A DNA stretch of 64,000 nt, from NCBI GenBank assembly GCA_947396885.1, contig OX377202.1:76108643-76172642 (forward strand). Direction: 5' to 3'. The notes below the pieces were generated by a model. It did no database searches, was not told the origin of the DNA, and was given only the letters and a program-made list of their open reading frames with translations. The translations under genes and the position numbers were made by a program. This document shows, in pieces, positions 12,146 to 22,303 of the stretch (its first letter is position 1; each line of letters opens with the position of its first letter). The DNA is from Heligmosomoides polygyrus polygyrus (lineage: Eukaryota; Nematoda; Chromadorea; Rhabditida; Heligmosomidae).

Positions 12146-12560
12146 GCATTGTAGCGCAGTCGAAAGAGGCACAGGCTCGCTCTCGCGTACACCCGGTACC
12201 AGGTTCGGATCTCCCGCCCAGGGGCCGGATTCATCAACGACTCTCAGCAATTCAAGCGAAACATTTAACCACATCGCTTGTGGATAAGCCGCGCTATAAG
12301 GAATTTCGGCTGTATTTTCTCAAATTGCTGTGAGTTGTTGATGAATCTGGCCCAGGTCAACCAAGCTTTCCATCCCTCCGGGATAAGTGAAATGGTACCA
12401 GACTGTCTGGGACGGATGAAGCGCTGACCTGTTCATCGGCTGGCTACCGCTAATCATTGTATGGCCAAAAACGCATTCGAGTCGCCTCCGCGACATCCCG
12501 TAGAAGTAGAATGCGTGGCGCATCCCTAGAGGGATTGAGTAATGCCATCCTTTATCTTTT
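12146..12560 (+). mobile_element. tRNA-derived SINE, interrupted by a MITE
   Basis: A plus-strand SINE begins with an A-box-like TAGCGCAGTCG and a B-box-like GGTTCGGATC. Its body matches the 36028-36318 element (GTTCATCGGCTGGC, GTAGAAGTAGAATGCG) and it ends in a CCTTTATC-type tail. It is split at about 12222 by the palindromic element described separately. Confidence 0.8.
12223..12352. mobile_element. Short palindromic MITE nested in the SINE
   Basis: This 130-bp element has terminal inverted repeats of about 30 bp, with three mismatches, starting GGCCRGATTCATCAAC. It interrupts the SINE between CCCAGG and its repeat CAGG, so CAGG is the likely target duplication. It has no coding capacity. 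I cannot assign the superfamily. Confidence 0.8.
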
Positions 12561-13567
12561 TCCTTTTATGGTAAACTTACAGCCGCAGCCAACGCTAAAT
12601 AGTGTGGCTAGCAAACCTTTGAGCTCTGCTGAGTGTTACAGATAGTTCTTGCTAGTAGTTGTGTGAGTGAAGCACCCTGTTGTTGAAAGCAATGGTTTAG
12701 GAATGCAGGGCGGAATGTGGAATGGTGTTAATGCGACAGCTGAAAAATTTCGTGTAAATTACGTCTGCCCTGCCATTGAAGTAATCTTGACTTCCCTGGA
12801 ATAGCGTTCACTGGAATGGGGGAGCGCAGACAGAGGAAGAGCGCAATATCAGCCTCGAACGCAAACTGAGATTTTCGGTGCCAAAAGAAGCTACAGCTCG
12901 CTTCGCTATAGCGGTAAGGCATCCTGAGCCACAACAAAAATATTTTATTTTATTGGGTAACGACTATTCAATCAATGACTCTTTCCATGACATCCTTTGC
13001 TCTCGATAGTCGCAACACCACTTACCATTAGACTACGCTTCATGAGCCATTTTAGACAAGGTTAACTTCGACCATTTTGAGGGAGCGAAAACATTCCACA
13101 AGTCCCGCCCGCTCTTGTTGCTGAATCAATTAAATGGTCGTAATTGAAGAAGTCACAATTCGAGTTTCTCCAACATCCAATGAATTATCGCGCATAAATA
13201 TAATAGCAATGCAACATTGGCATAATTTGATAGTGAAAAAAGTTGAGAATGGGCGGCCGGCGTCGACGTGAATTAGGGAGTTGCGTAGGCCAAACAGAAA
13301 AAACGGAAAGGAGTTGGAATAGGAAATAGGTGCAGTTGAGGGTGGGAGCGGGTTCACTTGGAAACGTGAAAACACTTAACAAGGGGGCTCCAACGAGTTC
13401 GTGCTCAGTTGTGCGCTCATCTTGAACAACACCAAGAGCGTTTTGCCGACCACGTTGCTACGTGGGGGTGACTCTTCCCAGACAATGTGAAACTTTCGCG
13501 CGGTGTACGGATCTCTTTGAACCTTTTTCTAAGTGCGAACTTGGACTGCATTAGTGATGCGTGTGTA

Positions 13568-14600
13568 TCCAGATTTATTTATTTATTTATTCATTATACG
13601 TGTATGACAACACGCAACAAAAACACTATTACGACAACATATTGGCAGTGACAACAGACAGCCAACATAATGGTAATAAACATGGCAAGAAACGACGAAT
13701 TAGTGAGTCTTAAGATAACTATCAACGAGCTTTTTATACTGACCAAACGGGGATGGCAAGGCATGTTTTTTGGAAAGCATCAAGAATTCAGAACCACCCT
13801 TTGAGGAAAAAAACTTTTTGGCCGTAGGATGATGAATTTTAGCTCTACACTTGTGATAGAATGGTTGACTGTGTAAAGCTCAGTAAGTGGAAGTACAGGA
13901 TGACTGGAAGTGCAACTTTTCCAGCCATCATCTTGAAATCATAATTAGATCGTTTCGCTTCCTCCGAATAGCAAGCGATTCCAGCTTGAATATGTATTAT
14001 ATTACGATCAGGCGCTGATGGAATCGAGGTGTAGTCATAGCCATTTAAGCGTAACCATAACTTTCTAGTGTAGCTATTTTTAAAAGATTCAACCCTCTGC
14101 ATGCAGCGGTTAAAATGAGGACAAAACACAGTCATGCCAAACTCCAATATTGGGCGAACATATGATTTGTATGCAAGAAGCAAGTGAGCTTCTGAATTTG
14201 TAGATAACGCTCTAAAAATCTTGTAAGCAACTCTTTCAGCTTTCTTTGCAATCGTCTCGCAATGCTCTGAAAAACTAAGTTTTTTTGTCTAAGGTGAAAC
14301 CCAGAGTCAGAATAACAACCACGATTTCCCAGCAATCTCTCCGACGAAGCAAGCGGCCGAAAAGTACGGAATCCAAGAGGAGAAGCTGTAAACGGAATCG
14401 ATAACCTCCACCAATAGGCATGAAGGCCTCTATTTTCTCGACAAAGATCGTCTGCATACTGGCAAAGCAGATCTCCAGAAGATGAGAAGAATGGTGGCAT
14501 GTGCTCCGACGCACTCACTTGACGAAGAGATGGAGTACGAATATGGAGGAGAATTTGGAGCTTTTCAATAATCCTCAATACAAAAAATGTCAAGGAATCT
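13568..14600 (-). mobile_element. CR1-like LINE, 3' fragment (copy 1)
   Basis: Minus-strand frames show the end of a CR1-like reverse transcriptase. A YADD catalytic box lies in LLCQYADDL near 14450. It is followed, after a frame change, by LGFTLDKK and KAERV-type residues, then LLAYKSYVRPILEFGMTVF (about 14120-14180), the usual post-RT block of CR1 elements. The frame ends near 13690. A 3' untranslated stretch then leads to a (TAAA)n tail, seen as TTTATTTATTTATT at 13571-13590. Copy 2 has lost about 200 bp covering this 3' end. The element is 5'-truncated and carries frameshifts. Confidence 0.7.
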
Positions 14601-15070
14601 AAGCAAGGCGCACATCAAGATACCTATAGCAGATAAGCGAAGCGGCAGAGCACGAGAGTGAAATAAATAATAAATAAATATAATAAAAATAAAAACAAAT
14701 AATTAATAATGACAAAAGGATTGGCTAATGAATCACCAGTTTCCTTTGTTTGACGCACCGATCTGCCACGGAACGGCTTGTACGGGGTATGGTGGAGGCA
14801 ATTGGTCCTTACCATGCACTGCAATGACCTGCCGATAGACAGATAACAGCATTTCACCCTTTCGGAGGATTTTGAGTCCGTGCTATTGGAGGAGTCGAAG
14901 GCTTAGTTGTCCTTGCTGCAGCTCGAAGCCCTTCATCGCTCAGATCCATTTAACCAAAGATTCCACTTGGATGATTGTAAAGAGAAAGGGGAAAGGGTGA
15001 ACCAATCGCAGCTGTGCGATGAGCGGCGACACATGCGTAGAAATACTATATACAATTATAGTACATACAG
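14601..15070. other. No supported feature; patchily diverged between copies
   Basis: I see no gene. This stretch differs clearly more from its duplicate (about 36720-37175) than the DNA on either side does. Confidence 0.5.
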
Positions 15071-15336
15071 AAAAAACAAGCATAGTATGGCCACTTCGAG
15101 TGGAGCAGCAATGGAGACCAGAAGTCGGACTCTCGATTGCTAAGGTAATGCGTTATTGCGGAATGGATAAGTTTACCAACAAAGAATTGTGGCAGATGGT
15201 AAGTTTGCCATTTATGATGTGATATACTTCGGGAATGATATAATTCTATCCCACCATTCAACCATTTCCACGCTCTTGTGAATTCCAGGTAGTGCCTCAA
15301 TTGCTACCCTCTACTCACATAACCCTGGGTGAATAA
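15071..15336 (+). CDS. Candidate last two exons of an unknown gene (copy 1)
   Basis: An open stretch at 15071-15198 follows a 3' splice signal (ACATACAG). It encodes a 42-residue peptide rich in Trp, Lys and Glu (starts KTSIVWPLRVEQQW, ends FTNKELWQM). It ends at a strong donor, ATG|GTAAGT. A 90-bp intron ends in GAATTCCAG|GT. The next exon continues in frame for 15 codons (VVPQLLPSTHITLGE) to a TAA at 15334-15336. Intron size and signals fit nematode genes. The duplicate at 37176-37441 keeps frame, both splice sites and stop, with one Val to Ala change. I do not recognise the family and did not find upstream exons. Chance is still possible at this length. Confidence 0.35.
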
Positions 15337-15779
15337 TTTATTCATGAATCCGGCCTCAGATGCAACACACAAACCTCTGAAAGCGAAAAATTCCTTTTTT
15401 CTAATGGTTCCGGTGGTCGTTCAAATAATTGCTTTGAGAGGGTAATATAACTTGCACACAATTGATAAAAATAGCCATCACGTAGACAACGAAAAAGTAA
15501 AAGGACCACAATTATAAAATCTTTTTGCTTCACACTGAGTTGCTAGTGAGATTTTGAACTCTCGGGAGCTCATCATATTCTCCTTCATCCTTTTCCTTAA
15601 TGACGGTGAGTCCACGGAGACCTTTGAAATGGGCGCCATTAACCTCAGTGAACCTATGCCAATAAGATGGTATGTAATATATGTCCTTGAGCCAGAACCT
15701 AGAATGTTGCACCGTGAAGAACAGACAAGGTGCACTTGTGACTAGGAAGCGTAAGCTACTCAAACGGTGTCGAATGCTG

Positions 15780-16070
15780 AAGCGATGTGGTAGTGGAAGA
15801 GAGCAAGACTTGCGGAGTAGGGCAGATGGTGATTTGAATAGTCCACCCCTTCGGCTCAACCTTCGTCGAGCTATGTGGTCTAGCGATGTTTTGCTTGAAG
15901 CACACATAGGTTCGCTGTCCTTTGCAAGTTCGAGACAGACTTTCAGCCTTTGCATTTCATTAACACAAGCGGCTGCCGTCACGCTCGTCCTTCATCTAGC
16001 AGCTCCTATAATCTACGCCTTGAGCGCTCCGACTGCAGACATCGTCGCCTTTTTCACTGATGGTGACCGA
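15780..16070 (-). mobile_element. Possible mariner transposase relic (copy 1)
   Basis: Reading the minus strand, a degraded stretch has a CLELAKDSE segment followed by IARPHSST and then KGWTIQ. This is reminiscent of the DNARPH..KL...GW..HPPYSPDL block of mariner transposases. Frames are broken and the first Asp is not preserved. The same relic is in copy 2 (about 39330-39600). The plus strand is also open here (15681-16073), but an 8-bp deletion in copy 2 shifts its upstream part. Confidence 0.35.
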
Positions 16071-16442
16071 TAAAGCTTCTTCTTCTTAGTACTGGTGATT
16101 ATACCGTCGAGTCGACCATGGTTGAGTATTATATAAGAGGAGCTATATCATTCTAGCGATCCAGATCGAGTTGGCCCAGTATGCGGGGCTCTAATCGACT
16201 TGATTTTTGAACACTGCCAGTCGACATCAATGCATAAAAAACAGCTATCTGTGTAAAATCAAGTGTGCGGATACCATTTCGAGATCGGGTTTGTAAGGGT
16301 CTGCACCCACCTTGTCAAGGAGCACGTCAAAATGCATCGAGCGTCCAAAGGTTCTTCGTTCTCCATGGACTAGGCTGCCCCTTCTTACCTTCCAGTAGAA
16401 TCGGTAAGCCGTGGTAGAAAAGGAACCAATTCCTTTGCAAAT

Positions 16443-16562
16443 ACTTTGCATTTATTTATTTATTTATTTAGGTATATTATATATTATATATTTATATTAT
16501 ATTATTTATTATATTATATATTATTTATATTATATTATATATTATGTTATTATATATCTATA
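16443..16562. repeat. AT-rich microsatellite
   Basis: The block begins with TTTATTTATTTA and continues as irregular TATTA and TATAT repeats. The duplicate in copy 2 is at about 40011-40125 with small length differences. Confidence 0.9.
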
Positions 16563-16920
16563 TTTAGGCATTCTAGGTACTCTTGTTGGAGTTTGAAGGA
16601 GGATAGGAACATTGATAGAATGACGGTGCTTTTTTGAAATTCAAAACGCATAGTTTATGAACGCATAATACCAGCTAAGAACTAGATTGATCTGAAAGTT
16701 GAGGATGGATTTATGAGACTCCATTATACAGAAGTCACTTTTACGCTCGGGAAATTTCTACCAGTCTTTTTTCTTGAATGAAGAAAGACACTCGTAGATG
16801 TCTTACAAAACCTTGTGCACCCCCCCCCTAATATAGTGAGAAGATTTGTCTTAACGAAATTGTAATTCAGACCACCTGTTTTCATACTTTATGTCCACTT
16901 CTTCTTTTTCTGTTCGTGCT
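16563..16920. other. Unassigned DNA, largely missing from copy 2
   Basis: About 260 bp between 16650 and 16915 has no counterpart in copy 2, which joins the two flanks directly near 40205. I see no gene or element in it. A run of nine C lies near 16821. Confidence 0.5.
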
Positions 16921-17277
16921 GTTAAATGTAAGGGTGGTTACCTGTTGGTAAGTTAAGAGGAGTGTTTGGACATTTCCCCGTTGTTGGCCAAGCAGCCATC
17001 CCAACGCTGCGGCATACGCCCGTCACGGAGGCGGGCGACGCCCTGCAGCTGGAAGAGGGATATCCGGAACAGAAAAACGCAGCGCAGCGGAAATGCAGCC
17101 GCCAGGGATGCAAATTGTGTTTGCCAATCCAATACATGGGCTTCGTGGAACGGAAGAATGGTGCTGGATATAGATTCAATCTTGGCCAGAGGAATCGAGC
17201 TCCTCTCCAACGAATTTAATTCGCTTTCGAATTCATAAGGCTCTCCAAAGCGCATGCACCTCAATACACACTGGATA

Positions 17278-17993
17278 CAATACCGCTCGCGCCGCACGGT
17301 CAAAAGTGGGCGAAAAAACGCCAACATAGCGTCGCAAAGCGTCGCACGCTCATAACTCCTTCAGTTTTAGGTTTCTTAAATAAAAGTTGGTACCATTCGA
17401 TTTGCCTCTTCGAGATCTACACAAACATATGTAAAACTTTACTGGAACACCCGTATTTTCGCCGTGGGTGGTCCAAAATTGGCTGGACGGGCGATTAGAG
17501 CAGCTTATTTCCCAGGAAATGCGTGCTTTCGGAGTATCTCAAAGATGGCGTACGTCGCCAGTGCTCTGTCATGCCAGGAATGCCCCGAGAGTGCGCCGTG
17601 CACAATGCACACAGAACCTAACCTATCAATCGAGTGGGCGAGCGCATGTCCCCTGCGCTTCTGTCTTCTCTCACTGGGAACTGCGACGTTTTCAAGACTA
17701 TTTCGAGCCGTTTGGAGAATATTATCAGAAATTTCCCGCCACCCCACTTAGGATTAGCTCCAATCTGTCCCAGCGAAGCTTTGGTGTGCGCCGTGAACAA
17801 TGCATACAGAATCGAACCTTTCAATCAAGGGGGGGGGGGGACAGCTTGTAGACTGAGCGTTTGGGGAGTTTTATCAGAAATTTCTTGCCGCCCTAGTCAG
17901 GAGTTGCTCTAAGGCTGTCTAGCGAGCCTTTGAAGTGCGCCGTGAACAATACATACGGATTCGAACCTTTCAATCGAAGGGGGCGACCGCTCG
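17278..17993 (+). repeat. Diverged tandem repeats of about 150-190 bp
   Basis: Three units share the landmark GTGCGCCGTG.ACAAT (near 17591, 17785 and 17936), followed by CCTATCAATC- or CCTTTCAATC-type sequence. Between them lie blocks of TTATCAGAAATTTC type. The open frames here are unsupported. Confidence 0.6.
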
Positions 17994-19152
17994 CAAATTG
18001 CACGAATGGGCGTGTTCGGAGCGCAATAGCTCTGTCAAGTTGTAACCTTTCATGCTGCAGCTTGTAGGTTTTGTAGGCAGTCTAAAGTTCTGTACGTACG
18101 CCAAAGTAGAATGGTTTAGCTTAGGAAGGGGCAATGTTATAGGGGTGCGAAAATGCAGGAGAGGATTGTGTGAAGCATTTTTTTCCGATTTCCGTGGGCC
18201 ACTGCGAGAAGATGCGGCGAGCTGACGGCTTTAAAATACGTACGTGAACAGAGCGCCTAAGGTACTTTACGATGATATGCTCATAGGTCCTTAGTTGCCT
18301 AAACTGTCTTAGCCTCGGCTGGCGTTTTAGAGCGGCAAAAGCTAGCGGTTAGAGTTTCTTGCGCTCCTACTCGCCCAGGTCTGAGTCTTCGACACTCGGA
18401 ATGACACAGTTCCGTTCAGCATGAAAAGCGCTATCGAACGGTATCAATCTCGACCGATTTTGGAATCATCAATTTTTTTTGACTGTTCAGGATAGAGGAC
18501 GAGGCCGCGGCGGAAGGACGATGACGTCATCGAAAAACGATGTCTTCGAGTTGGGCCATGCTTGATACCGTTCGATAGAGCTTTTCATGCTGAATTGAAT
18601 CGTTTCATTTAGAGTAGGAAAAACTGTAATCTGGGCGAGAAACAGCGCGGAGAGCGTCTGCCGTTGTTGCGCTAAATTGCACGCGCGGGCGTGTTCGGAG
18701 CACAATAACTCTGCCGAGTTCGAATCGTTTCGGCTGCAACTTGTGTTTGTTGTAGGCAGTAGAACGATATATAAGTATACTAAAGTAGAATGGCTTAGGT
18801 TAGGAGGGGGCAATGTGACAGCGGTGCAAAAATGCAGGTGAGGCTTGCGTGATGCATTTTTTTCCGAATTCGGTTAACCACTGCGAGAAGACGCGGCGAG
18901 CTAAAGCCTAAAAATGCGTACGCGAACAGAGCGCTTAAGGTACGGTACTTTACGATGACGTGATCAGAACTTCTCAGCTGCCTAAACTGCCTTAGCCCCA
19001 TCCGCCGTTTTAGGCCGGCGGACTTAGCGATTGAAGTTTCCTGCACTCTTACTTGTCCATATTTGGGTTTTCGACACTCACAATAACATCGTTCTGTTCT
19101 GCTTGAAGAGCGCTATCGAATTGTATCAATATCGACCGATTTTGGAAACATA

Positions 19153-19313
19153 GGCCTGTGTTATACTCCCGCGGGAGCATCCGCGGAACCTCCATGGACG
19201 AGGGGTGCACCGCGGACGGCGGGCGTGGCGGGGCGCGGTGATTGGCCAGGTGAGGGATCTCGGCGCGATTCCCGCCCTTCCGCGGATGCTCCCGCGGGAG
19301 TATCACAGAGGCC
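19153..19313. mobile_element. GC-rich MITE with 3-bp target duplication
   Basis: This 161-bp element has terminal inverted repeats of about 36 bp differing at about two positions. They begin GGCCT.TGT.ATACTCCCGC and contain the palindromes CTCCCGCGGGAG and CCGCGG. It is flanked by ATA on both sides (19150-19152 and 19314-19316). The interior is GC-rich and non-coding. Confidence 0.85.
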
Positions 19314-20015
19314 ATAGATTTTTCGGCAATATTCCATCGAGGACGTGGCGCCCTAGGCCGAGCTGCGCGGACGATGACGTCATCAAAACCGGTATTTTCG
19401 AAATTGGCCAAATTTCCTCGCGCAAACTGCGTCCAAAATCGTCTAGGGGTTATTTCGGGCGCTGATTACGAATCCGACGTCCGTTTTTGAAAATTCCTTA
19501 GAGTTCCTTAGAGTTAGAGTTTCTTGAGTTCTTGTACGTCCAGATTTGAGTTTTCGACACTCGCAATGGAACTGCTCTGTTCAGCGTAAAAAGCGCTATC
19601 GAATGCTATCAATATCGACCGATTTTGGCAACATCAATTTTTTGACTGTTTCGCATCGAGGAGAGGCCGCGGCGGAAGGACGATGACGTCATCAAAAAAT
19701 CGATGTCTTCGAGTTGGGCCATGCTTGATACTATTCGATAGAGCTTTGCATGCTGAATTGAATGGTTTTATTTGGTGTGGGAAAAACGGTAATCTGAGCG
19801 AGTAATAGCGCGGAGACCGTCAGCCGTTGTTGAGCTAAATTGCACGCGCGGACGTGTTCGGAGCACAATAACTCTGTCAAGTTCGAATCATTTCGGCTGA
19901 AACTTGTGGCTCTTCTAGACAGTCGAGCGTTCTGTTAGTACGCCAAAGCAGAATGGCTTAGCTTAGGAGGGGGCAATGTTAGAGCGGTGCGAAAATGCAG
20001 GTGAGGCTTGCGTGA

Positions 20016-20961
20016 GGCGCCTTTTATACTCCCGCCGCGGCGCGGCGCGTCAATTTGGGGAGCGGCGCGGCCAGTCGCGCCGCGCCCCGATTTTGACGCG
20101 CCGCTGCGCGATTACAGTTAGAAAGGGGAACGTCAGCGACGCGCGGCCACGAGCATCTGCGCACTACGGCCCGTGCTCCGGAAACGGTCCACGAGTCATT
20201 GAGGGACCAAAACAGAAATTATTTTTGGCTGATCAGCGCAATGCATCTTGTCAATGTTTGTCGTGGGATTCCTGTGGGGAGCCACGAATCCTCTCTTGAG
20301 CCTGGAGTCGAAGTCGTTCGCTCAACCTACGGTTGAAACTGGTGAGTGTGGTATTGAGTCGAGTTCCGTGCAATGCAAACGGCACTAAACCACTCCTTAT
20401 TTTGCGACATGTGCGGGTCCAAAAGTAAAACTGCTGGAACGTTCCCATCGTCAAGAATCACTCAAAATTCTTTCCCATATGGCCATTCTGGGGTCGCTGT
20501 GCACTAAGCATATCTTTAGCGTGATATATGAAGCTTCGTGAATGTCTACAGATCTCTATTCTGTTCCTAGGTTACAGAAGGTACGGGCTAAGGTCATGGT
20601 CACCGATTTCGCCCAAACTCCCTAATCAACCGAACCTACCGTTATCGCCCGTAACTTCAAAAAACGATGTCAGATTCGTGCACCCTAACCCCCCCCCCCC
20701 TTCTTCCCAGTTGGAGAAGTTTGGTCGAAGAGGTGAAATCTCCCACCCCACTCCGAGTCTGCCGCGGCTGATCGCGCCGCGCCGCGCCCTTCCCCTCAGC
20801 GGCGCGATTCGCCGAGTACCGTAACCCAAAATTCCGTCAAGTGTGGTGTTTTGCGGCGGCGGAGTATAAAAGCGATGCGGCGCCGCCTCGCGGCGCGAAA
20901 AATCGATAGCCATGCCGACCATCACGCCGCGCCGCGCGGCGGCGCAAGTATAAAAGGCGCC
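20016..20961. mobile_element. GC-rich terminal-inverted-repeat element, 946 bp
   Basis: The ends are inverted copies beginning GGCGCCTTTTATACT, followed by GC-rich sequence built from GCGCC and GCGGC repeats. TGA flanks both ends (20013-20015 and 20962-20964). The sister unit at about 18851 has a single TGA at that point, which is the empty site. A second inward-facing end-like block (GGAGTATAAAAGC, near 20871) suggests nesting or an internal rearrangement. A poly-C run lies near 20691. The only open frame is a low-complexity shadow. It looks related to the 19153-19313 element. Confidence 0.75.
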
Positions 20962-21276
20962 TGACGCATTTTTTCCGATTGCGGTGGACCACTGCGAGAA
21001 GACGCGGGGAGCTAACGGCTTCAGAATGCGCATGCGAGCAGAGCACTTAAGGTAATTTACGGCGACGTGCTCAGAAGTTCTCACCTGGCTAAACTGCCTT
21101 AGCCCCATCTGCCGTTTTAGGGCAGCGGATTTAGCGGTTGAAGTTTCCTGCCCTCTTACTCGCCCATATTTGGGTTTTCGACACTCCCAGTAACACCATT
21201 CTGTTCTGCTTGAACATCTCTATCGAATGCTATCAATTTCTACCGATTTTGGCGATATCGATTTTTTGACAATATC

Positions 21277-21476
21277 NNNNNNNNNNNNNNNNNNNNNNNN
21301 NNNNNNNNNNNNNNNNNNNNNNNNNNNNNNNNNNNNNNNNNNNNNNNNNNNNNNNNNNNNNNNNNNNNNNNNNNNNNNNNNNNNNNNNNNNNNNNNNNNN
21401 NNNNNNNNNNNNNNNNNNNNNNNNNNNNNNNNNNNNNNNNNNNNNNNNNNNNNNNNNNNNNNNNNNNNNNNNNNNN
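21277..21476. other. Assembly gap (200 N)
   Basis: Exactly 200 undetermined bases, probably a fixed-length placeholder. It falls at the end of the tandem array and at the start of a mariner fragment. Confidence 1.
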
Positions 21477-21479
21477 GAT

Positions 21480-21842
21480 TCGCCTTCGGAAAATGCCTAG
21501 GGGGTTCATTGGCGTGCAATCACCTTCCAAAAGCGTATCAAAGCATCTGCAACAGCAGTTTTACTCACGTCTAGCTCTTCCGCGATCTCGCGAACTGTTT
21601 GGGATGGTTCGGCTTCCACCAATTCCTTCAACTCGTCGTCCAGGATTGCTCTAGATCGACCGCTAGGGGATCATCTTCGAGGATGAAATCTCCAGTCCGG
21701 ATTTTACTGAAGCACTGGCGCACAGTGCCTTCTCCAACTCTATTAGGCCCCACACTTGATCGATATGTCGAGCTGTCTCGGCTGCGGATTGTCCTAGTTT
21801 GAAGTTGAAATAAAATATCGCTCGGAATTGCTCTTTCGACAT
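21480..21842 (-). pseudogene. Mariner transposase N-terminal fragment
   Basis: On the minus strand an ATG at 21842-21840 starts MSKEQFRAIFYFNFKLGQSA, the usual opening of a mariner paired-like DNA-binding domain. It continues through WGPNRVGEGTVRQCFSKI and RTGDFILEDDP (first helix-turn-helix) and then, after frame changes, ILDDELKELVEAEPSQTVRE and IAEELDVSKTAVA (second helix-turn-helix). At least two frameshifts break it. It stops near 21480 beside the assembly gap, so the catalytic part is either lost or hidden. The catalytic half at 22304-23198 is a separate element with its own terminal repeats. Confidence 0.85.
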
Positions 21843-22303
21843 ACTCCAATAAGCCCTTCAAGAACAGAAATATAATGCGCAATACAGGTTGAATTTTTAC
21901 TTGATAATAGACGAATGAAAGACAGCAACGCAAAACGTTGAGAATTTTCCGGACAACCTAATAACATGAGTTTGTTGGCTGAAAATTTTGGTACGATTTC
22001 TTTCATGCTTTCATTCACTTACTCAAAAACTGAACACTTCGTTTGAAGTTTTATAAAATTCTCATTTTTTTGTAGAAAATAATGGTTGATATCCTGTTTC
22101 AAAGAGCAGAACAGCGGCAGTTTTAGTGCCAAAAAGGGATTGCGCCATGCAAATGTCCAAGACTTCGCTGTTTTTATTCGATTGATAGCAAAATTGCTGT
22201 TTGCCTAGAGTTTTACGCCTCTTAACAACATAACAAAGAAAATTGTAAAAAAAAACAAATATTCTCACCTTGGTACTTCATGTAAGCAGCGTTCTCGCTG
22301 TTA

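Larger units (their letters stand above)
11828..13101. repeat. 1.27-kb segment present only in copy 1
   Basis: Copy 2 jumps directly from the sequence ending at 11827 to the sequence starting at 13102, with GT at the junction on both sides. The segment is therefore either an insertion in copy 1 or a deletion in copy 2. The two-base junction homology favours a deletion. Apart from the SINE and MITE inside it, I recognise nothing in it. Confidence 0.8.
6846..17277 (+). repeat. Segmental duplication, copy 1
   Basis: This 10.4-kb block is colinear and in direct orientation with 24589-41484. Matching blocks are 6846-8842 with 24589-26601, 9018-9483 with 28790-29256, 9484-11827 with 32697-35083, 13102-13480 with 35082-35468, 13690-16640 with 35490-40200, and 16921-17277 with 40210-41484. 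Most blocks are nearly identical with scattered substitutions and small indels. Copy 1 lacks the five insertions seen in copy 2 and so supplies their unoccupied sites. It carries one segment of its own (11828-13101) and a rearranged stretch at 8843-9017. Confidence 0.95.
17994..21276 (+). repeat. Tandem array of about 0.68-kb units
   Basis: Units can be phased on GACCGATTTTGG (18452, 19132, 19615, with a variant at 21238). There is a partial unit (17994-18451), a full unit (18452-19131, 680 bp), a shortened unit (19132-19614, which includes a MITE) and a full unit split by a 946-bp element (19615-21237, about 670 bp without it). The array then runs into the assembly gap. Shared blocks include GTGTTCGGAGC.CAATA, GCGAGAAGA.GCGGCGAGCT and TTTTCGACACTC. 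The units carry no convincing gene. Confidence 0.85.

Noticed and set aside
15681..16073. 130-codon plus-strand frame with the C-terminal 80 residues kept in copy 2
   Set aside because: An 8-bp deletion shifts the upstream frame in copy 2, and the minus strand better fits a transposase relic. Similarity of the copies is explained by recency.
20626..21108. 160-codon minus-strand frame across the GC-rich element
   Set aside because: It runs through inverted-repeat ends and low-complexity GCGCC sequence of a mobile element, so it is open because of composition.
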